Part shown: positions 13,838 to 25,466 of the stretch, one piece after another | How the letters are laid out: every line of letters begins with the position of its first letter | How positions within the stretch are numbered: the first letter of the stretch is position 1 | DNA from: Vespa crabro | Lineage: Eukaryota > Arthropoda > Insecta > Hymenoptera > Vespidae | Assembly (NCBI RefSeq): GCF_910589235.1 | Contig: NC_060977.1 | Location: forward strand, 4,258,278 to 4,322,277 | Direction: 5' to 3' | DNA length: 64,000 nucleotides | Notes under the pieces: model-generated | Seen by the model: only the letters and a program-made list of their open reading frames with translations | Databases searched by the model: none | What the model was told of the DNA's origin: nothing | Translations under genes and position numbers: made by a program

Positions 13838-16281
13838 CTATATCTTGAGATCCTTTTGAACATTGTACACAATATTCGCAGATGTTTGAAATAACTTCTT
13901 CTCGAATTCAGTCATACGTAGTCTCACTATCTTTGTGACGCCGTTTTCGCCAATCGCGCAAGGTAATGATAGAAATAATTCATTACATATGTCGAAATGT
14001 CCCTAGGATATGAAACGAGAGTCAGAAAATAGATAAAATTTATTGAAATTATTATATTAGAATTTAATGTATCTACTTGTATCATAGTCGATACGTTCAA
14101 TATGCGTTGTGTATTCCCCAATATTGCATTTACGATGTCAGCCACGCAAAGTCCTATCGTAGTATTCGTATATCCTTTCAAACATCTGACCACTGTACCT
14201 CTAAAATGTGTCACATTTGAATTGATTAACATCTCTCTCTTTTTATTCTTTTTCACAAGAAATTCTTTAATAAAATAAAATGTAACTTACAATTGAACTA
14301 CTTCCCTGGAAATTTCGTACCATTTTTCTTCGTCGGTTTCCAAACCAATATTCGGTATGATATCGCGAAATTGCACTCCTGCAACGTTCACTCCAGACCA
14401 AAGTGGAACTGTGCAATATGAAATAATCGATAGAACATATAAGAAAAATCATCGGAAAATCTAAAGGCGACTTAGATAATATAAAGTTAATTAATAAAAA
14501 TCTTAATTCTCTATTGCATAAAAATAAAAATGCAATAGTATAAGATATAAGTATATATATATATTTTTAATTCGCAAATATAATAAAATAATAAGTGAAA
14601 TAAAATTATTTTAATATATAAATGATATTACATGATATTACATATATATATATATATATACATTTACCTTGAGAATCTCCGTGCTCGCCTATTATTATAC
14701 CGTTAACGGAACTTGGAGCGATACCTAAACGATCTGAGATTAAGTATCGAAATCTGCAGGTATCTATATGAGTTCCGCAACCGATAACACGATAGTAGGG
14801 CAAACCACTCACTTTCCATGTTACATATGAAAGAATATCGACTGGAAGGAAGAGAAAATTTTGCCTTTTTTTCTTTTGTTTACATTTGAATTCACGACCA
14901 ATCAAATTCGTAATAACCTGGATTACTAGCGATAACGAAAACCGCGTTAGGACTAAAACTTAATAAAGGAGGTATTATGGTTTTGAAGATGTCAGTATTT
15001 CGTTTTGTTAAATCCAAACGGGTTTCGCTTTTTTGCTGTTTTATTCCTGCACAAATGACCACTACTCTGGAATTGCTCGTGATACAAAAATCTACAAAGA
15101 AGTTATAATTCATAAATTAGTGTGTGTGTGTGTATGTGTGCGTGCGTGTGCGTGCGTGTATGGGTTGATTATAAATGAAAGGAACCAATTGAGTATCTCA
15201 TTTCTTAGGACCAAAAGAAAAAAAAAAAAATTGAGAAAAGTTCCATAATTTCATATGTTAAATATTTTAAGAGTATGGAATAAAATACTCCACTTCCGGT
15301 GAGGCAGGAAGGATAATAATATTTAGTTTTTCTTATGGAACACTTTATATTTTTTAATTAATTAGATATTCTAATCAATTATCTTTATAAAATTATTAAA
15401 CAAGTATAAGCCTAAAGTTAATAATGGATGAGATATTAGCGTGTATATTTATCATATTAAAGCTGTTAATTGAGAATAAAAACTGTGTAATTAATTTATA
15501 ATAATAAAAAAAAGAACAGCTTTCTTAATTCAATAAATTTTCATGTCCGTCATTTTCTTGTGCACATAATCGACATCTTCTAATTATATTTTTTCGTACA
15601 TTTAGAAACATTCCATATTTGATTAATGGCGTTCATAATTTTTACTTGTTTCACTAAAATTAATATAAAATTTAATAATTTTTTACAAATAATCGATGAA
15701 AATATGCAATTAATTAAAAAAATACAAAGTGTTCGATAAAAAAAAAATTAGAAATCATCCGGGTCTAATCGGAAGTTAGCTGTTCGTACTCTTAAAATAT
15801 TTATTATATGAAATCATAAAATTTTTCTTAATATATATATTTTTTTTTGTCTATTGCTTCTAACAAAGGAAATATTCAACTGACCCTTAATTTTTAATCA
15901 AACTATATATTTGCTTTTAGTCCGTTAGGATTAATAAATAAATCAAACGATGTTATTTATTAAAAATTCATAAAAAATCGCATTACCTGTATCAAACTCG
16001 ATATGTGGATCTCCTATAAGAAGTGAACCATGAGAAAGGTCCATGCCCTCTCCTTCCAACTTTTTCGGAAACGCGTCGACAATAGCAACATGCGAGGCGA
16101 TTTTCTAGTATTGAAATGATTAGGACATTTTTTTATTTAAAATTACTATGGTACGATGAATTTCTGGTACATTCCAAGATTATTGATTATAAGATCTCAT
16201 ATATATAGCCATACGATTTCCTCGTATGACATACAAACTTTCACTTTGCCTCAAAGTAGACTGTGAATGGAGAAGAAAGAA

Positions 16282-16337
<56 letters not shown>

Positions 16338-16826
16338 GGTTCCTTTATACCTGAAATAGAAGCGCGGTGGCAACACCAATACCGACCATGCCAGCACCGA
16401 CGATGGATACTTTATGACAACAATCTCTTACGGGATTAGACACCTTGCACAAGAGTTCCTCACGTAGACATACCGGTCTGAACAGTGAGAACAAAGAACG
16501 TCAAATGAAAAATCTCGATATATTAGATAACGGAGAATCAAGTTGAAACATTTGATTTTTAAAAATATATTTTAACGCGATATATATAACGATACTTACT
16601 GCAAATCTGTTCGTTGCTTTTCAGATCCACAAGAAGCATCACCCGTGAATGATGCTGATTCGATTATCTTTCCATCATTTTTACCGTTTAAGATATCCTT
16701 TAATATAGTCGGTGGTAAATCTCTAATACGTCGATTGATACCAATACTTCTTTTCGATGTGACATATTCCCAATTTTTGAAACAGATACGTAAAAAGGGA
16801 GACGACAAATGGAGGGTTAGTACCAT
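13838..16826 (-). CDS. L-lactate dehydrogenase paralog with N-terminal extension
   Basis: Predicted NAD-dependent L-lactate dehydrogenase (pyruvate/lactate interconversion). The minus-strand exons are 16826-16600, 16477-16351, 16104-15987, 15091-14918, 14841-14668, 14408-14291, 14200-14077 and 14002-13838. They join in frame to 408 aa and a TAG stop. The Rossmann motif GAGMVG is at residues 103-108, followed by KQQKSETR with the pyruvate-specificity Gln, then IASNP, the IDTCRFR Asp/Arg pair, and IGEHGDS with the catalytic His. From residue 77 it aligns without length change to its 332-aa neighbour. The first 76 residues have no counterpart there; they begin MVLTLHLSSPFLRI and are Arg/Lys-rich with few acidic residues, possibly a mitochondrial presequence. 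The donor after CCAG (GTTATT) is the weakest junction. ATG 16826 is the first in frame after an upstream TGA. Key residues are retained, so it is probably active but divergent. Confidence 0.88.
15121..15162. repeat. (TG/CG)n microsatellite in LDH intron 3
   Basis: TG repeats with CG substitutions inside the long intron between exons 15,987-16,104 and 14,918-15,091 of the extended LDH gene. Confidence 0.88.
16282..16336. repeat. (GA)n microsatellite in LDH intron 2
   Basis: A long GA run, once interrupted by GGG, lying immediately 3' (on the minus strand) of the exon encoding the GxGxxG motif and within the following intron. Confidence 0.9.
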
Positions 16827-17820
16827 TCTTTTAATTACACGGTTCCCGTCGATTTTTCATGTGTTTCGCAACAGTCCTTTCCCCTCGCTCGATTCATATA
16901 GGGCCAGACATTTTCGAGCGACATTCGCGGAAACTTCGATATACTGTCACTGCCACAGTTTGTCAATTATTATACGAATCCATGGTTACACCGCGCTTGT
17001 AACTAATTTAATACTAATTTATCAGTAACGGATAAATGGAAAAGATTGATAGGTTATCACCTAATTATCAAATAGATATTTGAAGTGAAATATTTCCTTA
17101 ATTCTTATATGTTAAATAATTCGGGAACATTTATTACAAATATCAGTTTTATAAAAGAAAGAACCTTGAAAACGCAAGGAGCATTAATAGTATGATAATT
17201 CATAGTTTAATTGTAAAACATACAATACGTTTCAGTTCCTAGAACAATGTACTTTGCATCTTTTCTATGTAATAAAGAATTTAGATTTAACTTTATTTCA
17301 TTGGGAGAAGTATTATAATGATACTCCTATCACGACGTCAATATTAATTACAATATTAATACTAAAACTCGTACGTTTCTGGCTTGAATTTTTTAACGTT
17401 GAAAAAAAAAAAAAAGAAGTAAATTGCGACATTTGTATATGCTTGTCATAAAATTAAAAAAAGAAAAGAAATTCTCTTGAACACAATTTTAAGTAGATAT
17501 TATAAAATAAATAATACAGTTAGCACCTTTAACATTCATCAAAAGCAAATTCCACTAAATAATTAATTATTGTGAAATAACTAAAATTTCCGTCGAATTA
17601 AATTATTATTATTAATAATAATAATAATAATAATAATAATTTCATCGAAATAAATGCAATTGTATGATATAAGAAAAAATACTGGAAGCAATCACCGATA
17701 TCACGAGTTGCGAGAATAGAATAATTAATGTTCGAATAAAATAAATATAAATTGAACAGACATACGACATATAAAGGGCAAAGAAAAATGTAAAGTAGAA
17801 CGCGCATTACTGCCTGTAGT
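16827..17820. other. Spacer between the two LDH genes
   Basis: About 1 kb separating the start codon of the extended LDH from the stop codon of the standard LDH, both on the minus strand. It must hold the 3' UTR of the latter and the promoter and 5' UTR of the former. A TATATG on the minus strand at about 16,896-16,901 is a possible but weak core promoter element. An (AAT)n microsatellite occupies about 17,604-17,640. No other gene seen. Confidence 0.6.
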
Positions 17821-19328
17821 TTAAAGCTTCAGATTTTTCTGGACTTCATGTATTGTATTGGCTGATTTTTGAAGTAGCTCCCGCTCTTCATCCGTCAATA
17901 TTTGATTAACAATTGACGTGACACCGTTTTCCCCCAACATAGACGGTAGAGATAAGAAAACGTCCTCGGTAATACCATGATGACCCTTCAATATCATTAC
18001 ACATTTATTACTAATTATTAATTATTAAATATGTAAATATTCGATATATGTAAATAGTGGATATTAAAAAAAAAAATATTCATTTAAGTAAGTAATGAAT
18101 TTCGTTGGCTCAATATTAATGAAAACATTTGCATATGATACGAACAAAACTTCCTACTTTATCCACTTACGGTAAGTTTGACGGTAACGGCATGAACTTG
18201 ATGAGTGTTTCGCAGTATCGTTGCTGCAAGACTCGATACGTTAAGTCCGATTGCCCAGGAAGTATAACCTTTGAGCTTGATGACCTCATATGCACTTTCA
18301 ACGACCTGTTTATGTAATTCATCCCAATGTTCTTCGTCTTTGCTAGTACCGATGTCAGGTTTAAGATCGCGGAAACGTACACCGGCGACGTTTACGCTGG
18401 ACCAAAGCGGCACTAAAAACATTTTAATAATTATGATAATTACTTGGAATAAAATGAAATTTTCAAAACTATTAAAGTTGTTCAATAGTTGTATTTATTT
18501 GTTCTATTTACCGCTACTGTCACCATGTTCTCCAATTACCCAGGCATGACAAGAGGTCGGCGCTACGTTGAGCTTTTGAGAAAGTAAGAAACGAAAACGG
18601 GTGGAATCCAAATTGGTGCCGCTACCAATAACCCGATTCTCCGGCAAACCGGATAACTTCCATGCTACATAAGTCAATATGTCAACGGGATTAGATACAA
18701 TCAATAAGATCGTATTCGGACTATATTTGACCAGCTGAGGAATGATCCCTTTGAAGATGTCGGTGTTCCTTTGAACAAGATCGAGTCTTGTTTCGCCTTC
18801 TCGTTGACGAGCACCCGCAGTCACGATACATAGAGTTGAATTCGCTGTAGCCGCGTAGTCCGTACTGGCATTGATCCTTGCGTTCTTCAAAAACGCACTC
18901 CCGTGTTGCAGATCCATCATTTCTCCTTTTAGCTTGTCTGCCATCACATCGACGAGAACAAGATCGTTCGACACGTTCTATAAACGAAAATACACTAATA
19001 TTCTACATATATTCGTACTCTCGATTAATATCTTCATAAAGGATAAGTCGATCTCTAATACGAAATGTTAAATATTTATTTATATAACATATAAAGAATA
19101 AAATTATGCATATATTTTTCTCCTCTCTTTTTGTGATTTCAGGTTCATTTTGTAAAAGAAATTTTACAATCTTACGTTAAAAAGGAAACAATGAATACTT
19201 ACATTTGTCAAAATACTAAAGGCACATGCCATTCCGACTTGGCCAACACCCACTACTGTAACTTTGTTTTTTCCATTCGAGGTGGGTTCCACAACGGTGC
19301 TCAATAATTTTTCATTCAACGACGTCAT
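17821..19328 (-). CDS. Ldh: L-lactate dehydrogenase (standard length)
   Basis: Cytosolic NAD-dependent L-lactate dehydrogenase, interconverting pyruvate and lactate to regenerate NAD+ in glycolysis. Minus-strand exons are 19328-19203, 18977-18512, 18412-18171 and 17985-17821, joining in frame to 332 aa, the usual LDH length. Visible hallmarks are GVGQVG at 27-32, the NAD-ribose Asp 52 in LVLVDV, ARQREGETR with specificity Gln 100 and Arg 106, SNPVDILTYV around Asn 138, the DSTRFR Asp 166/Arg 169 pair, and GEHGDSS with catalytic His 193. Donors and acceptors are good (GTAAGT after exons 1 and 3). An acceptor (CAG) four bases before the ATG implies a non-coding first exon farther upstream. The neighbour at 13,838-16,826 is a tandem paralog in the same orientation. 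Confidence 0.96.
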
Positions 19329-20578
19329 TTTTCTGAAAAAAAAGATCAATGTTAAGTCAGAGCAGGATTTCTTTCGCTTTGGAATCTTTCCTGTTATCTA
19401 CCGTCCATTATTTCGGTATTTCATTTTTTATTTTCGCTATTCTTCAGTATTTCTCAGTATTTTTTATTAAAATCTGTGCATAAATATATAATAAATATAT
19501 AAATATTTTATATATTTTATAAATATATATATTTTATAAATATTTTTATATATATATATATAATGTTCTATTGTTATCTACTCCAACGTAACGCAAATCC
19601 AAATATTAGGGGGGGGAAGGAAGACAGATAACAAAAAAGATCCATCTTCTCTATCATTCAGATGATATCTTCATACTCTCCTCTTCCAAAAGCTCCCTTT
19701 CCTCACGAAATGGAAGCAATTTTAATACTAGAAAGGATTAAGATTTCGGATTTTATTAATTAATAAAATTAAAGAAAAATATAATTTTAGAAGGCTGCAA
19801 AATTTTCTATATTCACGTAATTATTAATAACACAAACGTTAATATTGTTTAGTTGTAAATAAATTCTAACAATAAAAATAAATAAGAAAAATAAATTTCT
19901 ATCAAGATCTATAAAAATGTAATGTCTTTCGCAATTAATATTTCAAGTTTAAATACAATTTACGAAGTTTATTTTGGCACATTATCAATAACAAATAAAT
20001 TATTAATAATCTCATTAGTAATCGTCAAACGTCTAGTAGATGTTATCTTCGAATCGATCGATTAATCTTTAGATTATTACCATGCGCATTATTATTGTTT
20101 ATCATTCTGTGTGAAAGTATGACGAAGAATTACATCTAGATAGATATCTTATTGAATCAAAATATAATTTGCAATGCATAAAAAGTACGAGCAAATATTT
20201 CGGAATAATACTCTTCACGCATAAATTTTTGCTGAAGGTCATCGTACCCGGAAGGTCAAAGGGGTCAGATAACATCACGTCTCCACATTTATATTTCCTG
20301 CGTTCGAAACGACTGGCTATTTTTATCCAATTTTTTCATGCTTCCGTATTTTAGAAGCGAAGAAGATCAGAAAAGCGATTGTTCGACGATTAGCAAATAT
20401 TCGAGAAAAATACATTCAGAGAAGCAATAAAACAATAAATGGTTTGTTGAAACAAAAAATAATATTCTGTAAAAGCGTCGTTTAATAATGCAAAGTAAAA
20501 GACGATTAATTAAAGAACACATTACATAAGGAAATATATACAATTTTATATTGAAATTTTGCCAACTCGTAAACAGTA

Positions 20579-20623
20579 TTTTATTTTATTTTATTTTATT
20601 TTATTTTATTTTATTTTATTTTA
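20579..20623. repeat. (TTTTA)n pentanucleotide microsatellite
   Basis: Nine perfect TTTTA units in a row. Confidence 0.93.
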
Positions 20624-20935
20624 TGTGAAAAATAATCGTTCGTCTATAAGATAAATACATATATGAAATTTTTACGATATACATATATTTCGAATTACAT
20701 GTATCGATAATAATTCTCAATAAATGATATTAAAACCGCAGCTGGAGAATTAATCGCGGTTTCCTTTTCTTTTTTTTTTTTTTTTTCAAATCGTACACAG
20801 TCAAGTGTAAAATTCCAGATGGGGAAAGAACTCATATTAACAGTTTTATCGATTATAGATATTTTGATAGGAGAACAAATGACATTGTTAGGGAACGTAG
20901 CCATAAGATGGCACTACGATAGGCATTAAAGTTTG

Positions 20936-20953
20936 ACCGGCATTTTTGCCGGT
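20936..20953. other. Short perfect inverted repeat (hairpin)
   Basis: ACCGGCA and TGCCGGT form seven-base arms around TTTT. It is GC-rich relative to its surroundings and lies inside the inferred 5' intron of Ldh. Function unknown. Confidence 0.5.
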
Positions 20954-21439
20954 ATTCTATATCGTATCATAGAAAAACGACATATGTATGATACATCTCT
21001 GGAATTTAATTGCAAATTCAACATATTCTATTAGAATCAATTTATAAATTTAACCGAAGGAATGTCGCGATAAAAAAAAAGAAATTATTGAAGTATCCAT
21101 CATGCCGTATCGCATTCCATTGTATCATACTTCACAGAAAAGAAACGAAGATCCATGACGATAAATAAATTCCGCACGTTCACCTCTTGAGAAATCCTTT
21201 TTTCTTTCCTCTTTTTCTTTTCTCCCTCTCTCTCTCTCTCTCTCTCCTTTTTTTTTTCTTTACGAAGAAATATCAATAATATCAGATAAGTAATAAAAAA
21301 GACGAAAATTACAGGTTTACATTACGTATAATCATTAGACATCCCTCTTATTACTGTTTCCTATCGTTAATATCATAAATCGATGAAAAATAAAAATGTA
21401 CAATTTTTCTACGTTAAAGCATAACGTGTTTTCACTGAC

Positions 21440-21613
21440 CTTTTAAGTATATATTTCTCGTAATCTCAATGAAGATAGATCCTCAAAGCTGTTGCAGACC
21501 GATAACGAGAGCTCAAGTAAACTTCCAGCCGGCACGCCGGTTTACTACTGACTGAACTGACAGAACTCACAGTAGCATTTCCTAAGGTGACCTTCATTCT
21601 CCCACTTTTTATA
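21440..21613 (-). promoter_or_regulatory. Candidate Ldh core promoter and non-coding first exon
   Basis: On the minus strand, TATAAAAA (21,613-21,606) is followed by several initiator-like TCAGT pentamers (starting at 21,560, 21,555 and 21,551) and then by AAAAG and GTCAGTG, a good splice donor with the exon ending at 21,440. Together with the acceptor next to the Ldh ATG this makes a coherent TATA promoter, non-coding exon and 2.1-kb intron. The TATA-to-TCAGT spacing (about 53 bp) is longer than the usual 30, so the real start may lie slightly upstream. Confidence 0.45.
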
Positions 21614-23007
21614 CTTACCACCGGCTCGTACAGCTGTATGAGTGCGATTAACGAAAGAAAAACCATGATGTTATTGATCGTTTCGAAAAATCGTACCAAC
21701 TTATTGTTGATTTTTTACAATGAATTTCAATTTTAAAACCATCTTCTCATTTCGATCGTCGACATATATATATATATATATATATACATTTTATTTTGCT
21801 ATCTCATAGGTAATACTTTGACTCCCGTAGTAAGCCGGCGCGTATGCTTGAAAGCACGTAACACCCGAAGATATTTCTTGGAAGCATGTGCCATCGATAG
21901 TAGGCGCACACGTTTCTGTCTGATGCAATTTTTTTTTTTTTTTTTTTTTTTAGAGACGCGAGCACGCATTCGTTAATAATTCATCAGCGAATTCATCCTT
22001 TATTTTCGATTCTAGCGTAGAACGTTCTTCTAAAATCATATTTCATAAGATGTCACGATTATTACAAATATGATATTTATTCGTTTAAAATTAATTCTTA
22101 CATTTCAAACTCTGAAATAATTATTTCAATTACGTAACTTTATTAATGATGAAATCAACTTAATTAACCTGAATAGTGTGTATATAAGAGTATATTATAC
22201 AACGTAAAAATCGAATATACTTTTCAAAAATTAATATTCTTTTACGAAAGAAGAAGAAAAAAAAAAGAAGAAACAGTAATACAGTATTATAACATTAGTT
22301 CATACACGCGCTTTGGAAAGTGACATAAAGTCTATATATTAAAAAGAAATCGCAAGTGCGATAACGAAAGAAATCATCGAGTGTGTGTGATTTAATTTTA
22401 TCTGATGTAATCCACGTAATATTTGAGATATCTCAGATTGCCGTATATATGTTTCGAACACAATATAATTAGAAGATCAATGGAATTATGCACGTGAATA
22501 CTGTCTAATGATGCTCGAACGAAAAGGATGAATCATATTAGGCAACCATCTGTTCTTCAAACTAGAATGATGCAAGAAACGCGTGTGAATGGTGAAATTC
22601 TAATAATCGTAATAAAATACAACAGATTATGTTATACGTGAAAGTACATCGAGCAAGTGTTTTCATTCAAGATAATCTTCATAAATTGTTACGATATTAG
22701 AAATCTGATTATATTCCTATTTATAGATTGAAGAATCGAAAAAAATTACACGCAAACAAGTCATGAAATATACCAATTTGAAAATAGTCTTACGAATTTA
22801 TGTAAATATAATAAAACTTTTTACGAGTCATTCGACGCGACGCCACTATTATTAAAATTTATATATGTTAGTTAACATCACCATCTGCACAGGATAAATA
22901 TATCTTAATGTTATTTAAATTTTGTACACATATAAATTCTTTTTTCATTGTCGTGGATTATTTCCAGAATTAATAAAAGTCAAATATAAATAATATTATT
23001 TATAACA

Positions 23008-23067
<60 letters not shown>

Positions 23068-25108
23068 GCAGATTATACTGCACGATATATGATTATAATA
23101 GACAATAAATACAAGCATAATGTTTACAATTCTATTGCATATATTTAGGTGTCGTTAAACTTTCTTTTTACTAACATATTATTTTCCTGATGTGACTAAA
23201 ATAAATGAAATTTATTCAATTTTTTGAATTTTGTATTTAGCCATTTTATACAAAACTGTATTTATCACGTTATAATATCTGCATATAGCGTGATTACATA
23301 AAACTTAATTCTTCGAAGCGGAAATCAGGTGTATATATATATATATATACACATATAGACGAGGATGGTCATTGATCGATTTTCTTAAGACGAGACGCCC
23401 AGTCCGATATTTACTTTTCTCAGCAAATAACTCTCCCACTCATCCTAACATTTCGTACGTCGAGCAAAGTGATACGTGAGCGTGAGCACGCGTACAACGT
23501 TTCACTCTCAATCACGTGAACCATATTTTAAACTTTTTCTGCAAGTAGACACATTCTCTGAAGTGGTTCGATTCATTGGTCGGGCTATAGAGTCCATCTA
23601 ACGCTTTGGTATTTTATAAATCTATAAAATCATACAACAGCTTAAAAATACTCTTACAATTAGTAATAGTATAAGATATGATTGTATTTTTTATGCACTT
23701 CTCAATTAAAACAATTGTTTTAATACGTTTATTCGTTTATATTATATAATTAACATTTTTATAAATTGTATTTACTTTATAGAAAAAATAATTATATATG
23801 AAAGATAGAAATAAAATGTACCAAGAAATATATAGTTTTAATCCATAAAATCAGAAATAAATTATAGAGTTATACACGATATCAACAATATATAAATGCA
23901 TCAAATAGCTCATAATCATTTTTTTCAGTTAAGGATGTCTGTTGTCGCGCTGTTAAATTACATCGTTCAGTTAACTTTTATTTCACTCATTCTGGGAACG
24001 TAATGGCGCACACCCCATTTAATATTCGCCTCTTTGTCAGTTTTAACAAATGTATATACAGGCCTTTTTAATTTATTCATATATTCTAACTTTGATAAAA
24101 GATTAGTTGATGTTGCTAAAACAGAAAAGATATTTCTATATATAATATATATTTTTCATAATATTGTATCTTACACACACGCACGCACGCACGCACGCAC
24201 GCACACGCATATTCCATGAAATGATATTTACACATATACACATCTGACTATTATAAATTACATATATATATTTGTACATATATTTACAGCTTTTATGCTG
24301 TATTTATTTTATCTTTGATCGTAGAAAATATATAATTTTACACAAAAAATACACAATAAATTGTTTCATGCAATTGTCTCAGTTGCTAAAAGCAAATTCG
24401 TTGTAACAAAATATAAATTGAACTTACATTTATTACAAGTAATAATACATATTGTATTTAGAAGTAAGTATACAAGGATGTATTTCTTGTAACTCTGGAA
24501 GAAAAACAAAAGTATAAATTAAATATTACATATGTACACATAACACGGAATTGACTTTTGTACAGATTTGTATTCACAAATAAGTTTTATGTCGTTTTTG
24601 TGTGTTAACATAAACTTACTACACAAAATATTTGCATTGTAAAGTTCTTTGTAAAATGGAGATTAAGATAGAATGATCGTATAAAGTATAAGTTGTAACT
24701 TTCATAAGTGATTGGTATTTATATATATATTTTTGATTATATATACCAAAGTAAGTTTTCTTATTAAACTTTCTCTTGGCCCAGATTTGGCCACCTATTA
24801 CTTTCAATAATGTACAGTTATGGTAATTGTAAATATGATTTCACTTTTACCATATACAACACATAAATATACAAGACACTAAACTTAAATAATATATATT
24901 CTTATAGATATATGTATTATATTATTGCCATTAGTTTTCTTAACTATAATTATCAAATCATGAAAATTTAAATAATATAAATATATAAAAATTATCGATA
25001 TTCTATAAAATACAAAATATTAGATTATTGTATGCTTTAGTTTAGCAGCTATGCTTTGGCGCTGTAATCGCAATATCAAAGAAAGAACGAAGTTGGCTGA
25101 TCTAGTTT
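21614..25108. other. AT-rich intergenic DNA between Ldh and crn
   Basis: This is the divergent spacer between Ldh (minus) and crn (plus). No coding exon seen. It includes a poly-T run near 21,928-21,951, a (TA)n tract at about 23,009-23,065 and an ACGC repeat at about 24,177-24,208. Open frames are short and AT-driven. Confidence 0.65.
23009..23065. repeat. (TA)n microsatellite
   Basis: About 55 bp of nearly pure TA dinucleotide. Confidence 0.92.
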
Positions 25109-25121
25109 CGCCATCTAGTGC
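25109..25121 (-). promoter_or_regulatory. CTCF-like motif upstream of crn
   Basis: Minus-strand GCACTAGATGGCG fits the core of the CTCF consensus (CCA-S-Y-AG-R-K-GGC). It lies about 190 bp before the crn start codon. CTCF binding at gene-proximal boundaries is established in insects; that this site is bound is an inference from one motif match. Confidence 0.4.
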
Positions 25122-25310
25122 TCGAAATATTAAGTAAGTTTTGAAGGAGTATAGAAATTCTCTTCTGTCTTCAACCATCTAGCTATTGGATATAACGTAA
25201 ATGATCATATGCGGTGTGTACGGGCAAGATCTAACTTGTTGTTAGGTTATTTTTGCTTGGATGTCGACAAAATTTTGTTTATTCGATTAGAATAACGATC
25301 AATCATCGTC

Positions 25311-25399
25311 ATGGAAAAATCACAAAAAATGCCCAAAGTGGCTAAGGTAAAATGATTATTATACATTAGTGTATTTTATTTTATAATTATAAATCATAC

Positions 25400-25466
<67 letters not shown>

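Larger units (their letters stand above)
19329..21439 (-). other. Probable 5' UTR intron of Ldh
   Basis: This stretch is bounded on the minus strand by a GTCAGTG donor (exon end at 21,440) and a T-rich tract ending in CAG at 19,335-19,333, immediately before AAAA and the Ldh start codon. No coding sequence is evident within. It contains a (TTTTA)n repeat at about 20,579-20,623 and a 7-bp-arm hairpin at 20,936-20,953. The intron is an inference from splice motifs. Confidence 0.45.

Noticed and set aside
13927..16826. Extended LDH as a pseudogene
   Set aside because: All eight exons join in frame with GT-AG borders, and the cofactor and catalytic residues are kept, so decay is not evident.
21466..21699. 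77-codon minus-strand frame with a signal-peptide-like start
   Set aside because: It overlaps the TATA box and splice donor of the inferred Ldh first exon, has no supporting homology I recognise, and the hydrophobic start is common in AT-rich DNA.
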